64,000 bases of DNA from positions 766,501 through 830,500 of the forward strand of contig NZ_RBXD01000001.1 in NCBI RefSeq assembly GCF_003634825.1, in the 5' to 3' direction. The stretch comes from Flavobacterium sp. 123. Lineage in GTDB: Bacteria; Bacteroidota; Bacteroidia; Flavobacteriales; Flavobacteriaceae. Position 1 is the first letter of the stretch. Every line of letters starts with the position of its first letter. A model generated the notes under the pieces. The model searched no databases. It worked only from the letters and a program-made list of their open reading frames with translations, and was not told where the DNA came from. Shown here one piece after another: positions 16,763-27,969 of the stretch. A program made the translations under genes and the position numbers.

Positions 16763-18098
16763 TTAATGCTTTTTTAATTGACGGTACCATTTCTCCTAAA
16801 TCCCCAGCTCCAACTGTTACAATTATTCGTGCATCGCTAGCTAAAATTGTAGGAATCAAATCTTCTTTAGTTACTAATTTTTTAGCATCATTAGTCATTT
16901 TACCCATTAACCATTGCGACGTAATTCCTTCCATAGGCAATTCACGAGCTGGATAAATATCTAATAGAATAACCTCATCAAAAGCGGATAAACTTTTAGC
17001 AAAATCATCTGCAAAATCTTTTGTTCTACTAAATAAGTGTGGCTGAAAAATTGTCAAAACTTTTTGGTTTGGATACAATTCTCTAACCGCTTGGTGCACT
17101 GCATTTATTTCCGTTGGATGATGCGCATAATCATCGATATAAACCAAATTATCTGTTTTGATTTGATACGAAAATCTTCTTCTTATTCCTTGGAATGAAG
17201 CAATGGCTTTTGCAATAGCCTCGGTCGGGGTGCCGTAAGTTTTCGCCATTGCAATAGCCATTAATGCATTCATTAAATTATGTTTTCCTGGCAATCCAAA
17301 TTGTAAATCTTTTATAATTTCTGTTGGCGTTTGCACATCAAAGACATAACTGCCATTTCCTACTCTTACATTAAATGCTTTATATACAGCTTCTTCGTTT
17401 ACCGCACAAGTAACTCCTTCAAGTGGCAATTCTTTAGTTATAAAAAGCTTTGATTTATCCTCAACTTTATTTGCAAATTCAACAAAAGAAGCTTCAATAG
17501 CTTCGCTAGTTCCGTATATATCTAAATGGTCTGCATCCATAGAAGTTACACAAGCAATATCTGGATGCAAATGCAAGAACGAACGATCAAATTCATCAGC
17601 TTCAACTACGGTAACCGTTTTTCCGTTTCCTATTAAATTCGAATTATAATTTTCAACTATACCACCAACAAAAGCAGTAACATCAGCACCACTTTCATGT
17701 AAAACATGTCCTAATATACTTGAAGTTGTAGTTTTACCATGCGTTCCAGCTACCGCAAAACAAAAAGTATCTTGCGTAATTATTCCTAGAACTTCTGCTC
17801 GTTTTTTAACTTGATAATCACGTTCCAAAAAGTAATTCCACTCTGAATGTGTAATAGGCACTGCAGGAGTAATAATTACCAATGTATTTTCGACATAATA
17901 ATCTTTAGGAATCAAACTTATTTTATCTTCAAAATGAATTGAAATACCACTTTCGATCAACTCATTAGTTAACATTGAAGGCGTCTTGTCATAACCAGAA
18001 ACTTGCTTCCCTAAGGTTTTAAAATAGCGAGCCAAAGAACTCATTCCTATCCCTCCAATTCCTATGAAATAGACGTTATGTATTTGATTTAAATTCAT
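16749..18098 (-). CDS. murC: UDP-N-acetylmuramate--L-alanine ligase
   Basis: MurC adds L-Ala to UDP-MurNAc, the first amino acid of the peptidoglycan stem. The protein has the N-terminal Rossmann motif GIGGIGMSSLA, the ATP loop GTHGKTTTSS and the Mur ligase signatures EADEFDRSFLHLHP and DDYAHHPTEI. I place the start at 18098 (MNLNQIHNVYFIGIGG, 449 residues). The longer frame begins with a TTG and a lysine/leucine run unlike the family. It follows murG after about 110 bp and overlaps ftsQ by 14 bp. Confidence 0.97.
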   Translation of the reverse strand: MNLNQIHNVYFIGIGGIGMSSLARYFKTLGKQVSGYDKTPSMLTNELIESGISIHFEDKISLIPKDYYVENTLVIITPAVPITHSEWNYFLERDYQVKKRAEVLGIITQDTFCFAVAGTHGKTTTSSILGHVLHESGADVTAFVGGIVENYNSNLIGNGKTVTVVEADEFDRSFLHLHPDIACVTSMDADHLDIYGTSEAIEASFVEFANKVEDKSKLFITKELPLEGVTCAVNEEAVYKAFNVRVGNGSYVFDVQTPTEIIKDLQFGLPGKHNLMNALMAIAMAKTYGTPTEAIAKAIASFQGIRRRFSYQIKTDNLVYIDDYAHHPTEINAVHQAVRELYPNQKVLTIFQPHLFSRTKDFADDFAKSLSAFDEVILLDIYPARELPMEGITSQWLMGKMTNDAKKLVTKEDLIPTILASDARIIVTVGAGDLGEMVPSIKKALNETI

Positions 18099-18209
18099 TT
18101 TTAATTTTAATTTTAATAGCAATTTCAATTTTCAGAATCGAGATTACCATTGTATTAATTACTTTCTTTTCAACTGCTCACTTTGTCATTGACATTGTGA
18201 TTGCTATTG

Positions 18210-19298
18210 TTATTGAATTAGTTTCTCTATTTCGTCAACAATTTGTTTTGTTGCTTTTGGCATAGCCAATTGTTTTATATTTTCACTTAATTGATTTTGC
18301 TTTCCTTGGTCTTTAACCAATGCTTCAAAAACAAGCGAAAATTGTGTATCAAGCTCTGATTCTTTAAGTAAAATAGCTCCTTTTTTATCAACTATTGCTT
18401 GTGCATTTTTAGTTTGATGATCTTCAGAAACATTCGGTGACGGAATGAAAATTACTGGTTTCCCAACAATACATAATTCCGAAACAGAAGAAGCACCAGC
18501 TCTAGAAACAACAATATCAGCAGCAGCATAAACTAAATCCATTCTTTCGATAAATGCCATTACCTGAACATTTCCTGAATTGTATTTTTTATAATCTTCA
18601 ATATAAAATTTTCCGCATTGCCAGATTACCTGAATGTCTAATGAAATTATTTTTTCAAGTTCTTTTTCAATCAATTGATTGATACGTCTAGCGCCAAGGC
18701 TACCTCCAAGAACTAAAAGTGTTTTTTTATTTGGATCTAAATTAAAATGAGAAATGGCTTCAGCTCTTTTGCTGTCAATATCTATTAAATCTTGACGTAC
18801 TGGATTTCCAGTTAAAACAATTTTCTCTTTTGGAAAAAATCGCTCTAAACTTTCATAAGCCACACAAATAACATTTGCTTTTTTACTCAATAATTTATTG
18901 GTTATTCCAGGATATGAATTTTGTTCCTGAATTAATGTTGGAACATTCATAGCATTTGCCATCTGAAGTAATGGGCCACTAGCAAAACCACCCGTACCAA
19001 TAACAGCATTGGGCTTGAACTGTTTTATAATTTTTCTAGATTCCCACAAACTCGAAATTAGTTTTACTGGAAACAGAGCGTTATCAAAAGTTAATCTTCT
19101 TTGCAAACCTGCAATCCAAAGTCCTTTTATTGGGTAACCTGCTTGAGGAACTTTTTGCATTTCCATTTTGTCTTTGGCACCAACAAAAAGAAATTCGGCA
19201 TCAGGGAAACGAGACTTTAATTCATTAGCAATAGCAATTGCAGGATAAATATGTCCACCTGTTCCACCACCACTTAATATGAATTTATATTTTGCCAT
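18210..19298 (-). CDS. murG: UDP-GlcNAc:lipid I GlcNAc transferase MurG
   Basis: MurG makes lipid II on the cytoplasmic face of the inner membrane. The 362-residue GT-B protein shows [19 protein letters not shown] at the N-terminus, [34 protein letters not shown] and the donor-binding [19 protein letters not shown]. All are standard MurG signatures and the length matches. It lies between ftsW and murC in the cluster. Confidence 0.98.
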   Translation of the reverse strand: MAKYKFILSGGGTGGHIYPAIAIANELKSRFPDAEFLFVGAKDKMEMQKVPQAGYPIKGLWIAGLQRRLTFDNALFPVKLISSLWESRKIIKQFKPNAVIGTGGFASGPLLQMANAMNVPTLIQEQNSYPGITNKLLSKKANVICVAYESLERFFPKEKIVLTGNPVRQDLIDIDSKRAEAISHFNLDPNKKTLLVLGGSLGARRINQLIEKELEKIISLDIQVIWQCGKFYIEDYKKYNSGNVQVMAFIERMDLVYAAADIVVSRAGASSVSELCIVGKPVIFIPSPNVSEDHQTKNAQAIVDKKGAILLKESELDTQFSLVFEALVKDQGKQNQLSENIKQLAMPKATKQIVDEIEKLIQ

Positions 19299-19344
19299 TT
19301 TTATAAAATTACGGAGTGTTACTTTACTCTTAAATTTATGAAAC

Positions 19345-20631
19345 TTATTTATTTAAAACCGCATTCATTGGGTTATGAGTCGCATCTTGAATAGAATAAT
19401 CCTCATCAGAAACTGTATCTTCTTCTAATTGCTTGTCTATTAATTTTTGAAGTGCTTCTTCTCTCAAAGCAGCTTCTTTTTGTTCTTGTGCAATTTCTTC
19501 TTCTTTCTTGGTCACACTAATAATGATTCCAAGTGCAAAACAAGTCATCCAAATGGAACTTCCTCCACTACTTATCAAGGGCAAAGTTTGTCCTGTTACA
19601 GGTAATAATTCTACAGCAACAGCCATGTTAATCATTGCTTGAAAAATCATTGGAAATCCTAATCCAATGACCACTAGTTTTCCAAATAAAGTATTTGCTT
19701 TGTGTGAGGCTACTACAAATCGAAACAACAACAATAAATACAAGCTCAGTACTCCTAGACCTCCTATCAATCCATATTCTTCAACAATAATTGCATAAAT
19801 AAAATCTGAAGAAGATTGTGGCAAGAAATTTTTCTGAACACTTTTTCCCGGTCCTAAACCGTATAAATTTCCAGAAGCAATCGCAATTTTAGCTTTTTCT
19901 ATTTGATAATCATCCTCGTCAGGTTTATCGGTAGAGAAGTTTTCTATACGACTTTCCCATGTTTTAACCCTATTGAAAAACTTAGCATCTGGAAAAGCTT
20001 TTGATAACAAAATAAAAAACAATAGCGCACCTATTCCAAACCCAATAATAACTGCTAAATATTTAACGGGATATTTACCAATGAAAGTCAACATTAAAAT
20101 CATAGAAAAAATCAATGCTGTAGTTGAAAAATTGGCTGGTAAAATAAACATTAATGTAATAAATACTGGAAGCCACAATTCTAACAAAGAGGATTTAAAA
20201 GTAATAGGTTCTTGTCTGGTTTTTGATAAATAGCGCGCAACATAAATAAATAGCACAATAGATGCTAAAGTTGATGTTTGAAATGACATACCAAAAGGCA
20301 ATTCTAACCAACGGCTAGCATTTGCTCCGGCAATAACTTTTCCTTTAAGAAGTGTGTAGGCTAATAATATCCACACAAAAGGCAACGCAAAAATGGAAAT
20401 TCCTCTAAAATAATGATACGGGACTTTGTGAATAAAATAAATTATACAAAAACCCATACAAAGATGTATAAAATGTTTTACTAGATATCCCAACGTATTT
20501 CCGGTACCATGCCCTAAATACGCTAAATTACTACTCGCACTAAAAACAGGCATAAAGGAAAACAGCGCCAATAAGGCCACAAAAGACCAAATTACCTTAT
20601 CTCCTTTTAGATTGTTTATTAGTTGTTTCAT
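19345..20631 (-). CDS. ftsW: cell division SEDS glycosyltransferase FtsW
   Basis: FtsW polymerises septal glycan strands together with the FtsI transpeptidase. The 428-residue polytopic protein has about ten membrane segments. SEDS-family motifs are [49 protein letters not shown] and [16 protein letters not shown]. It ends with a hydrophilic tail of about 50 residues rich in Glu and Lys. The position between murD and murG is canonical, which separates it from RodA. Confidence 0.96.
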   Translation of the reverse strand: MKQLINNLKGDKVIWSFVALLALFSFMPVFSASSNLAYLGHGTGNTLGYLVKHFIHLCMGFCIIYFIHKVPYHYFRGISIFALPFVWILLAYTLLKGKVIAGANASRWLELPFGMSFQTSTLASIVLFIYVARYLSKTRQEPITFKSSLLELWLPVFITLMFILPANFSTTALIFSMILMLTFIGKYPVKYLAVIIGFGIGALLFFILLSKAFPDAKFFNRVKTWESRIENFSTDKPDEDDYQIEKAKIAIASGNLYGLGPGKSVQKNFLPQSSSDFIYAIIVEEYGLIGGLGVLSLYLLLLFRFVVASHKANTLFGKLVVIGLGFPMIFQAMINMAVAVELLPVTGQTLPLISSGGSSIWMTCFALGIIISVTKKEEEIAQEQKEAALREEALQKLIDKQLEEDTVSDEDYSIQDATHNPMNAVLNK

Positions 20632-20677
20632 TTTTAATTTTGTTTAAAGTTCAATTGAGCACTATAACAATTGTTTT

Positions 20678-22009
20678 TTATAGGTTGTGAACTGCTTGTT
20701 TAAATTGTCTTCCTCTGTCTTCGTAGTTTTCAAATAAATCAAAACTAGCACAAGCAGGAGATAATAATACAGTATCTCCTTTTTCTGATAATCGTTGTGC
20801 CATACGAACGGCATCAGCCATATTAGTAACTTCAACCATAATATCGACTACGTTACCGAAAACATCAATGATTTTTCTGTTGTCAACACCAAGACAAATT
20901 ATTGCTTTTACTTTTTCACGAACCATTGACATCAATTCATTGTAATCATTTCCTTTATCAACCCCACCAACAATCCAAACTGTAGGTGTGTTCATACTAT
21001 CTAAAGCAAAAAAAGTAGCATTAACATTTGTTGCTTTTGAATCATTGATATATTGTACATTTTGAATTTTCAATACCTTTTCCAAACGATGCTCAACACC
21101 TTGAAAATTTGATAAACTTTCACGTATTGTTGCATTTCTTATTTGCATCAATTTAGCTACAGATGTTGCTGCCATTGCATTTTTCATATTGTGTTTTCCT
21201 TCTAGTGCAATGTATTCTGTTTCCATCTTAAACTCTTCCTGATTGATATTTACTTCCATTGTGTTTTCTTTTATATAAGCTCCTTCGTTGAATGTTTTAG
21301 TCAATGAAAAAGGGATTAATTTTGCTTTTGTTTTATTGTTTTTTAACCATTCTGCTATAGCTTCATCATCTGCATCATAAATGAGGTAATCTTCCTCCGT
21401 TTGATTCATGGTAATTCTAAATTTTGAATCTATATAATTTTGATAATTATACTCGTATCGATCTAAATGATCTGGACTTATATTTGTGATAATCGCAATA
21501 TGCGGTTTGTAATTTATAATCCCATCGAGTTGAAAACTACTTAGCTCTAATACATAAGAATCAAATTTATTTTCGGCCACTTGCCAGGCAAAACTCTTTC
21601 CGATATTCCCTCCTAATCCCACATTCAAACCAGCAGATTGTAATAAATGATAGGTCAACATTGTAGTAGTAGTTTTCCCGTTACTTCCTGTTATTCCTAT
21701 CGTAATTGCTTCTGTAAATGGAGCAGCAAATTCAATTTCTGAAATCACTGGTATTCCTTTTTCAATAAGCTTTTTTACTATTGCTGCTTTTTCTGGAATT
21801 CCTGGGCTTTTCATCACTACATCAGCATTCAAAATCAAATCTTCTGTATGCTTTTCGTCTTCCCAAGCTATTTCATTATCAATAAGAACTTGCCTATAAT
21901 TTTCTTTTATCTTTCCAAAATCAGATACAAAAACCTCGTATCCTTTTTCTTTTCCCAGAATAGCTGTTCCTACTCCACTTTCTCCTCCACCTAAAACTAC
22001 CAATCTCAT
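20678..22009 (-). CDS. murD: UDP-N-acetylmuramoyl-L-alanine--D-glutamate ligase
   Basis: MurD adds D-Glu to the growing peptidoglycan precursor. The 443 residues show the N-terminal Rossmann motif LGGGESGVGTA, the ATP loop ITGSNGKTTTTML, NISPDHLDRY, the ligase motif NDSKATNVNATFFAL, IVGGVDKGNDY and the closing LLSPACASFDLFENYEDRGRQFKQAV. The last is a clear MurD signature. It begins one base after the mraY stop region, consistent with translational coupling. Confidence 0.98.
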   Translation of the reverse strand: MRLVVLGGGESGVGTAILGKEKGYEVFVSDFGKIKENYRQVLIDNEIAWEDEKHTEDLILNADVVMKSPGIPEKAAIVKKLIEKGIPVISEIEFAAPFTEAITIGITGSNGKTTTTMLTYHLLQSAGLNVGLGGNIGKSFAWQVAENKFDSYVLELSSFQLDGIINYKPHIAIITNISPDHLDRYEYNYQNYIDSKFRITMNQTEEDYLIYDADDEAIAEWLKNNKTKAKLIPFSLTKTFNEGAYIKENTMEVNINQEEFKMETEYIALEGKHNMKNAMAATSVAKLMQIRNATIRESLSNFQGVEHRLEKVLKIQNVQYINDSKATNVNATFFALDSMNTPTVWIVGGVDKGNDYNELMSMVREKVKAIICLGVDNRKIIDVFGNVVDIMVEVTNMADAVRMAQRLSEKGDTVLLSPACASFDLFENYEDRGRQFKQAVHNL

Positions 22010-22010
22010 G

Positions 22011-23240
22011 TTATCTTAATTTTAAAGTAACAATTGACAATATGGCTAACATGATCGCAACAATCCAAAATCGGGTTACAATCTTACTTTCGTGATATCC
22101 TTTTTTCTGATAATGATGATGCAACGGCGACATCAAAAATATTCTTCGGCCTTCGCCAAAACGTTTCTTGGTATATTTAAAGTAAGTCACCTGCAAAACC
22201 ACTGAGAAATTTTCGACAAGAAAAATTCCACATAATAACGGGATAAGTAATTCTTTTCGAACGGCAATTGCTAATACTGCAATAACTCCTCCTATCGTTA
22301 AACTTCCTGTATCACCCATAAATACAGAAGCTGGATACGAATTGTACCAAAGAAATCCAATCAATGAACCTACAAAAGCAGCAATAAAAACTGTCATTTC
22401 CCCCGAATTCGGGATATACATAATGTTCAAATAATTGGAGAAAATAATATTCCCAGAGAGAAACGTAAAAATACCCAATGCCAGAACCGAAACAGCTGAA
22501 GTTCCCGCTGCTAAGCCATCAATTCCATCCGTTAAATTTGCTCCGTTAGAAACTGCTGTAATAATAAAAATAACTACTGGAATAAAAATCAACCAAGCCC
22601 ATTTTTCATATCCTTCGCCAGTCCAAGCTAATGCTTCAGCATAATCTAATTCGTTATTTTTAAAGAAAGGAATAGTAGTAGCGGTAGATTTTTCTTCTAC
22701 TGGAGCCTGAGCGATAACACTCTCTGTTGGAGCTTTAAAAATGTCTGCCTTAGCAGTATCTTTTCTAACCGTTACAGCTGGACTAAAATAAAGTACAGAA
22801 CCTACAATTAACCCTAAACCAACTTGTCCTATAACTTTAAAAATTCCTTTCAAGCCTTGTTTATCTTTTTTGAAAATTTTAATATAATCGTCAATAAAAC
22901 CAATTACTCCCATCCAAAGCGTAGTAACAATTAACAAAACAATATAGATGTTATGCAATTTTGCAAAAAGTAAAACAGGTACTAATGTGGCAAATATGAT
23001 TATTAAACCTCCCATGGTTGGCGTACCAGCTTTTTCATTTTGACCTGCTAAACCTAATTCGCGAACTGTTTCACCAACTTGCTGATTGCGTAAAAAACTA
23101 ATAATTCTTTTTCCATAAATAGTTGACAATAGCAACGACAACATCAAAGCTAAAGCAGATCTAAAAGTGATGTACTGAAAAACTCCTGTTCCTGAAACAT
23201 CTAATGTTTTGTTCAAATATTCGAATAAATAATATAGCAT
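22011..23240 (-). CDS. mraY: phospho-N-acetylmuramoyl-pentapeptide-transferase
   Basis: MraY makes lipid I from UDP-MurNAc-pentapeptide and undecaprenyl phosphate. The polytopic 409-residue protein carries [27 protein letters not shown], the active-site [12 protein letters not shown], the Asp loop [12 protein letters not shown] and the His loop [15 protein letters not shown]. It is longer than the E. coli enzyme (360). Much of the excess is a hydrophilic insert of about 60 residues (around 150-215) between membrane helices, which I recall as common in Bacteroidota MraY. It sits between murE and murD. Confidence 0.98.
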   Translation of the reverse strand: MLYYLFEYLNKTLDVSGTGVFQYITFRSALALMLSLLLSTIYGKRIISFLRNQQVGETVRELGLAGQNEKAGTPTMGGLIIIFATLVPVLLFAKLHNIYIVLLIVTTLWMGVIGFIDDYIKIFKKDKQGLKGIFKVIGQVGLGLIVGSVLYFSPAVTVRKDTAKADIFKAPTESVIAQAPVEEKSTATTIPFFKNNELDYAEALAWTGEGYEKWAWLIFIPVVIFIITAVSNGANLTDGIDGLAAGTSAVSVLALGIFTFLSGNIIFSNYLNIMYIPNSGEMTVFIAAFVGSLIGFLWYNSYPASVFMGDTGSLTIGGVIAVLAIAVRKELLIPLLCGIFLVENFSVVLQVTYFKYTKKRFGEGRRIFLMSPLHHHYQKKGYHESKIVTRFWIVAIMLAILSIVTLKLR

Positions 23241-23246
23241 ATTGTT

Positions 23247-24710
23247 CTATTTATGAAGTTGGTCTAATATTTCTTTTATAATTTTCATATCATCAAAATC
23301 ATGACGAATCCCATTAATTTCTTGATATGTTTCGTGTCCTTTTCCGGCAATCAGGATGATATCATTAGGCTGAGCTAATTGACAAGCTGTTTTAATCGCT
23401 TGCTTTCTATCGGTAATTGACAAAATTCTTTTATAGTTTTGAGGAGCAACTCCTTGTTCCATTTCGTTGATAATTACGGCTGGATCCTCGTTTCTTGGAT
23501 TATCCGAAGTAAATATTGCCGTATTACTTAAGTCAGAAGCAATTCCTCCCATAATTGGTCGTTTCGCTTTATCTCTATTTCCACCGCAACCTACAACAGT
23601 TATTAGCTGTTCATTTTTGGTGCGAATGTCATTAATGGTTTTCAAAACATTTTCCAAAGCATCTGGTGTATGAGCATAATCTACAATTGCAGTAATATTA
23701 CTATCCGATACTATGAACTGAAAACGACCAGAAACACTTTCTAAATCAGACAACAAACGAAGCACTTCTAAACTTTCTATCCCTAATTCAATCGCAGTAC
23801 CGTAAATTGCTAATAAATTATAGGCATTAAAAGTTCCAATTAATTTCACCCAAACTTCATTGCCGTTAATCTTCAATAACAAACCTGATAATTGGTTTTC
23901 TAAAATTTGAGCTTTATAATCCGCATACGATTTTAATGCATAAGTCAGTTTCTTAGCTACAGTATTCTGCAACATAACCTGTCCGTTTTTATCATCAATA
24001 TTTGATAATGCAAAAGCAGATTTAGGCAAATTATCAAAAAACGACTTTTTAACATCTCTATATTCAGCAAACGTAGGATGATAATCTAAGTGATCATGTG
24101 ACAAGTTTGTAAAAACACCTCCTGCAAACTGTAATGCTTCAGTACGTTTTTGATGAATTCCATGTGAACTTACCTCCATAAAACAATACACAACACCCGC
24201 CTCAATCATTTCTGCCAAATAATGATTAATCGTAATCGAATCTGGTGTGGTATGCGTAGCTTTATACTCTACGTCGTCAACCATAATTTTTACAGTTGAT
24301 AATAAGCCAACTTTAAAACCGGCTTTTTTAAACAACTGATACAATAAAGAAGCAATTGTGGTTTTACCATTTGTGCCAGTTATACCAACTAATTTCAACT
24401 TATGTGAAGGGTTGTCAAAATAATTTGCGGCCATAAATGCCAATGCCTTATTCGTATCTTTCACCTGAATGTAAGTGATTCCTTTTACAATATTTTCAGG
24501 AAAAGTATCGCATACAATTGCAATTGCACCTAACTCGATTGCTTTTTCGATATAATCATGCCCGTCAGAAACGGATCCACGAATGGCTACAAAAACATCA
24601 TTCGCTTCAATTTTTCTTGAATCAAAATCCATTTTTCCAATAGCAATTTCTGTCGAACCCTTAACTGCTTCGATAGCTACTTTATATAATATGTCTTTTA
24701 GAATACTCAC
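23247..24710 (-). CDS. murE: UDP-MurNAc-tripeptide synthetase MurE
   Basis: MurE adds the third residue of the stem peptide, expected to be meso-diaminopimelate in this group. The 487 residues include DSRKIEANDVFVAIRG near the start, the ATP loop GITGTNGKTTIASL, THTTPDS, CFMEVSSHGIHQKR, DYAHTPDALENVL and the specificity loop TSDNPRNEDP. DNPR is the DAP-specific version of that loop. It overlaps the ftsI 3' end by 4 bp. Confidence 0.98.
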   Translation of the reverse strand: MSILKDILYKVAIEAVKGSTEIAIGKMDFDSRKIEANDVFVAIRGSVSDGHDYIEKAIELGAIAIVCDTFPENIVKGITYIQVKDTNKALAFMAANYFDNPSHKLKLVGITGTNGKTTIASLLYQLFKKAGFKVGLLSTVKIMVDDVEYKATHTTPDSITINHYLAEMIEAGVVYCFMEVSSHGIHQKRTEALQFAGGVFTNLSHDHLDYHPTFAEYRDVKKSFFDNLPKSAFALSNIDDKNGQVMLQNTVAKKLTYALKSYADYKAQILENQLSGLLLKINGNEVWVKLIGTFNAYNLLAIYGTAIELGIESLEVLRLLSDLESVSGRFQFIVSDSNITAIVDYAHTPDALENVLKTINDIRTKNEQLITVVGCGGNRDKAKRPIMGGIASDLSNTAIFTSDNPRNEDPAVIINEMEQGVAPQNYKRILSITDRKQAIKTACQLAQPNDIILIAGKGHETYQEINGIRHDFDDMKIIKEILDQLHK

Positions 24711-26710
24711 GATAATTCCAATAATATAGTTGTGTTTTTGACTAAACTTTGTCCTGCTTGAAGCGATTGTTTCTTCACTTTTCCTACTCCTATCGCTTTT
24801 ACTTTCATCCCTAAGTTTTCTAGTAATGCGATTGCATCCATACCAGACATTCCTTTTACATTAGGAATTGATTGGGTTTTCTTTTGAGACTTTACAAAAT
24901 AGGAGTTATAATCCGTTTCTTGTTTTAGTATTTTTTTATCTAAATTTTTAATCTCATTTGTTGAAGGTGCATCCGTAAAAATCTTTTGAGCAATCCTTTT
25001 AAAAACTGGACCTGCAACATCTGCTCCATAGTAATTATTATTAACAGTACTTGGCTTATGTACTACTACAATACAAGAATATTTAGGATGATCTGCTGGA
25101 AAATAACCTACGAAAGAAGAAGCATAATATTTTTCAGAACCTCCATTCTTACTATAATTTACTTGAGCAGTTCCTGTTTTTCCTGCCATAGGAAAATCTT
25201 TAGAATATAATTTTGCACCTGTTCCTTTTTTAACAACATTTGCTAAAACTGCTTTCAGTTTTAAAATTGTTGCTTGAGAACAAACCTTTGGGTTTATAAC
25301 TTGTGGCTCAAATTTCTTGATCGTTGTATTCCACTTTTTAATTTCTGAAACCAATTGTGGTTTTACCATCACTCCATTATTTGCTACTGAATTATAAAAA
25401 GTAAGTGTTTGCAAAGGCGTAACAGAAACTCCATATCCAAAAGCCATCCAAGGAAGTGAAATATTAGACCAGTGTGGATCACTCGGTTGTGGTATAAATG
25501 GTTTTCCTTCTCCTTTGAATTCCATTCCTAACTTTTTATTCAATCCATACGAATTAACATGATTGACAAATTTTGACGGATTGTTTTTGTAATTATTATA
25601 AACCGCCTGAACCATAACCGTATTAGATGAAACTTCAAAACCTCTTGCTAAGGAAATTTTCCCATACCCACCATCATGCGAATCCCTAACTGATTTTCCT
25701 GAATATTTAATTACTCCACCTTTACTATCATAAACTGTACTTGTGTCAGCCACTTTATCTTCAAGAATTGTCATCAAATCGACTAATTTGAATGTAGATC
25801 CCGGCTCATGAGATTCGGCATACGCATAGTTAGTCGTTTCGTAATAAGAACCATCTTTGGCTTTGCCTAAATTAGAAATTGCTTTTATTTGCCCTGTTTT
25901 AGTTTCCATAACTACAACACAACCATGATCTGCTTGATAATCTTCTAATTGTTTTAACAAAGCGTGATGTGCAATATCTTGAATAAAAACATCTATGGTA
26001 GATATTACATCATACCCATCTTGCGGGTCAATCTCATTAACATCACGAATAGGTTTCCATTGGCCTTTCGCAATTTTTTGCTTCATTATTTTACCGTCTT
26101 TACCATTTAGGTATTTACGATAAGCCCATTCAATCCCTTTTCCATCAGGTGTTCCATCAGGATTAACCCTTTCATAACCAATGGTTCTTTCTGCAATTTT
26201 TCCAATCGGATTTTCTCTAACTGTTTCTTGCTCTACAATAATTCCACCTTTATAAGCTCCCAAATTAAATAATGGAAAGCCTTTAATTTTCATATAATTA
26301 GTATAACTTAAATTTCTTGCTACTAAATAATATCTGTTTTTATTAGCTCTGGCTCTTCTGAGTTCCGTCTGAAAAAAACCAGATGGTTTTCCCAAAACAT
26401 AAGCCAATGAATCCGATAATGATTTTACATTTTTTTGAAATACTTCAGATTTTGGCGCAACGGCATCAAAACGTATTTCGTAATTAGGAATTGATGTGGC
26501 TAAAAGACTTCCGTCAGCTGAATAAATATTGCCTTTATTAGCTGGAATTACAAAATTCTTAACCGTTCTTTCTTTGGCTAATTTTCTGTAATAATCCCCT
26601 TCAACCCATTGAATATTGGTCAACTTTACAGCAATTGCAATAGCCATCAAAAAGATAGCAAAAGCAACCAGATAAATTCGGTACGATATGTATTTATCTT
26701 CTACTGCCAT
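24707..26710 (-). CDS. ftsI: septal penicillin-binding protein FtsI/PBP3 with C-terminal PASTA domain
   Basis: This class B PBP cross-links septal peptidoglycan. The 667 residues begin with a membrane anchor (about 10-30), then the pedestal domain, then a transpeptidase domain. That domain has the active serine in SXXK (HEPGSTFKLVDLM), SSNTV as the SXN motif and AGKTGTAQVN as the KTG motif. A single PASTA domain closes the chain (SIPNVKGMSGMDAIALLENLGMKVKA), as in other Bacteroidota FtsI proteins. It overlaps ftsL by 10 bp and murE by 4 bp, so the three are tightly coupled. Confidence 0.97.
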   Translation of the reverse strand: MAVEDKYISYRIYLVAFAIFLMAIAIAVKLTNIQWVEGDYYRKLAKERTVKNFVIPANKGNIYSADGSLLATSIPNYEIRFDAVAPKSEVFQKNVKSLSDSLAYVLGKPSGFFQTELRRARANKNRYYLVARNLSYTNYMKIKGFPLFNLGAYKGGIIVEQETVRENPIGKIAERTIGYERVNPDGTPDGKGIEWAYRKYLNGKDGKIMKQKIAKGQWKPIRDVNEIDPQDGYDVISTIDVFIQDIAHHALLKQLEDYQADHGCVVVMETKTGQIKAISNLGKAKDGSYYETTNYAYAESHEPGSTFKLVDLMTILEDKVADTSTVYDSKGGVIKYSGKSVRDSHDGGYGKISLARGFEVSSNTVMVQAVYNNYKNNPSKFVNHVNSYGLNKKLGMEFKGEGKPFIPQPSDPHWSNISLPWMAFGYGVSVTPLQTLTFYNSVANNGVMVKPQLVSEIKKWNTTIKKFEPQVINPKVCSQATILKLKAVLANVVKKGTGAKLYSKDFPMAGKTGTAQVNYSKNGGSEKYYASSFVGYFPADHPKYSCIVVVHKPSTVNNNYYGADVAGPVFKRIAQKIFTDAPSTNEIKNLDKKILKQETDYNSYFVKSQKKTQSIPNVKGMSGMDAIALLENLGMKVKAIGVGKVKKQSLQAGQSLVKNTTILLELS

Positions 26711-27048
26711 ATTTTCTTGAAAAAGCTTTTCTCTTCTTCTTTTTTTACTTTTATTTTTACTGGAGGAACTGTTGACGGAAAAATTTGTTTTTCAAGCATT
26801 TTATTAGCCACAGTTGACTCCATTTTAAGCTTCATTAATTCCGATCTTCTATCTACAAACTCAGAGCGTAATTCTTTAACTCTATTTGTCAATTCTGCTA
26901 TTTTGAACACTTTTTGCTCAAATCGTTGCGTATTAGCAATCATAATAATTGCCAATACAATGACAAATACAATAAAACGCCAATTCTTAACTGCATCATC
27001 ATCAATCAGAAACCTAGCTTTTAATAGACTATACACTCCGTTTTTCAT
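26701..27048 (-). CDS. ftsL: FtsL-like small divisome protein
   Basis: The 115-residue protein has a short cytoplasmic start, one transmembrane helix (about 23-40, WRFIVFVIVLAIIMIAN) and then a coiled-coil periplasmic part with heptad-like leucines (KIAELTNRVKELRSEFVDRRSELMKLKMEST). FtsL is poorly conserved in sequence. Size, topology and its place between rsmH and ftsI support the call. It would act with FtsQ and an FtsB-like partner to activate FtsW-FtsI. Confidence 0.85.
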   Translation of the reverse strand: MKNGVYSLLKARFLIDDDAVKNWRFIVFVIVLAIIMIANTQRFEQKVFKIAELTNRVKELRSEFVDRRSELMKLKMESTVANKMLEKQIFPSTVPPVKIKVKKEEEKSFFKKIWQ

Positions 27049-27060
27049 TTTCCTAACTAA

Positions 27061-27969
27061 TTATATCTTTTCAGCTATCCTTAATTTTGCACTTCGCGCT
27101 CTATTATTTAACTTAATTTCCTCATTATTAGGAACTATAAGTTTTCCTACTGTTTTAAACGGAACAGAAAAATTTCCGAAAAAATCTCGTTCAGGCTCTC
27201 CTTCAAACATGCCATTTTTGATAAATCTCTTTACCAATCTATCTTCTAATGAGTGATAAGAGATAACGCTCAATCTTCCTCCTGGATTCAATATTTCCAA
27301 TGATTGTTCCAAAAACTCTTTCAAAACATCCATTTCTTGATTTACTTCAATTCGAATCGCCTGATAAATTTGAGCCAATATTTTATTCCTAACTCTTTCC
27401 GGTAAATATCTCGCCAAAACCTCTTTTAATTCATCTGTTGTCTTGATTGGCTGTTCTTCTCTGGCTTCTATAATTGTTCTGGACAAAGCAGGAGCATTTT
27501 TCAATTCGCCATAATCTAAAAACACTCTTCTTAGATTTGCATCATCATATTCATTAACAACTCTGTAGGCGTTTAGATCGTTTTTCTGACTCATACGCAT
27601 GTCTAATTCTGCATCAAATCGAGTAGAAAACCCTCTTTCAGCCACATCAAACTGATGCGAAGAAACTCCTAAATCTGCTAAAATTCCATCCACACCTTTA
27701 ACTCCATAAAAACGTAAAAAACGTTTTATAAATCTGAAATTTTCATTTATAAGTGTAAATCTTTCGTCTTCCAAAGCATTCGCCAAAGCATCTTCATCCT
27801 GATCAAAAGCAAATAATTTACCATCAGGACCAAGCCTTTTCAAAATTTCTTTAGAGTGTCCTCCTCCTCCAAAAGTCACATCAACATACACCCCATCAGG
27901 TTTAATATTTAAACCATCTACAGACTCCTGAAGTAAAACCGGATTATGATATTCCATTTTCGTCGTCAT
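27061..27969 (-). CDS. rsmH: 16S rRNA (cytosine(1402)-N4)-methyltransferase RsmH
   Basis: RsmH (MraW) methylates N4 of C1402 in 16S rRNA. The 302 residues contain HNPVLLQESVDGL, the SAM-binding VDVTFGGGGHSKEIL, GILADLGVSSHQFD, RGFSTRFDAELDMRM and the C-terminal SYHSLEDRLVKRF, all standard. The start may be Met1 or Met5 (MEYHNPVL). With Met1 it overlaps mraZ by 26 bp. It is the second gene of the cluster. Confidence 0.97.
   Translation of the reverse strand: MTTKMEYHNPVLLQESVDGLNIKPDGVYVDVTFGGGGHSKEILKRLGPDGKLFAFDQDEDALANALEDERFTLINENFRFIKRFLRFYGVKGVDGILADLGVSSHQFDVAERGFSTRFDAELDMRMSQKNDLNAYRVVNEYDDANLRRVFLDYGELKNAPALSRTIIEAREEQPIKTTDELKEVLARYLPERVRNKILAQIYQAIRIEVNQEMDVLKEFLEQSLEILNPGGRLSVISYHSLEDRLVKRFIKNGMFEGEPERDFFGNFSVPFKTVGKLIVPNNEEIKLNNRARSAKLRIAEKI

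Noticed and set aside
16749..18128. Longer start for murC at 18128
   Set aside because: It begins with TTG and adds a Leu/Lys run not seen in the family; the ATG at 18098 gives the normal N-terminus.
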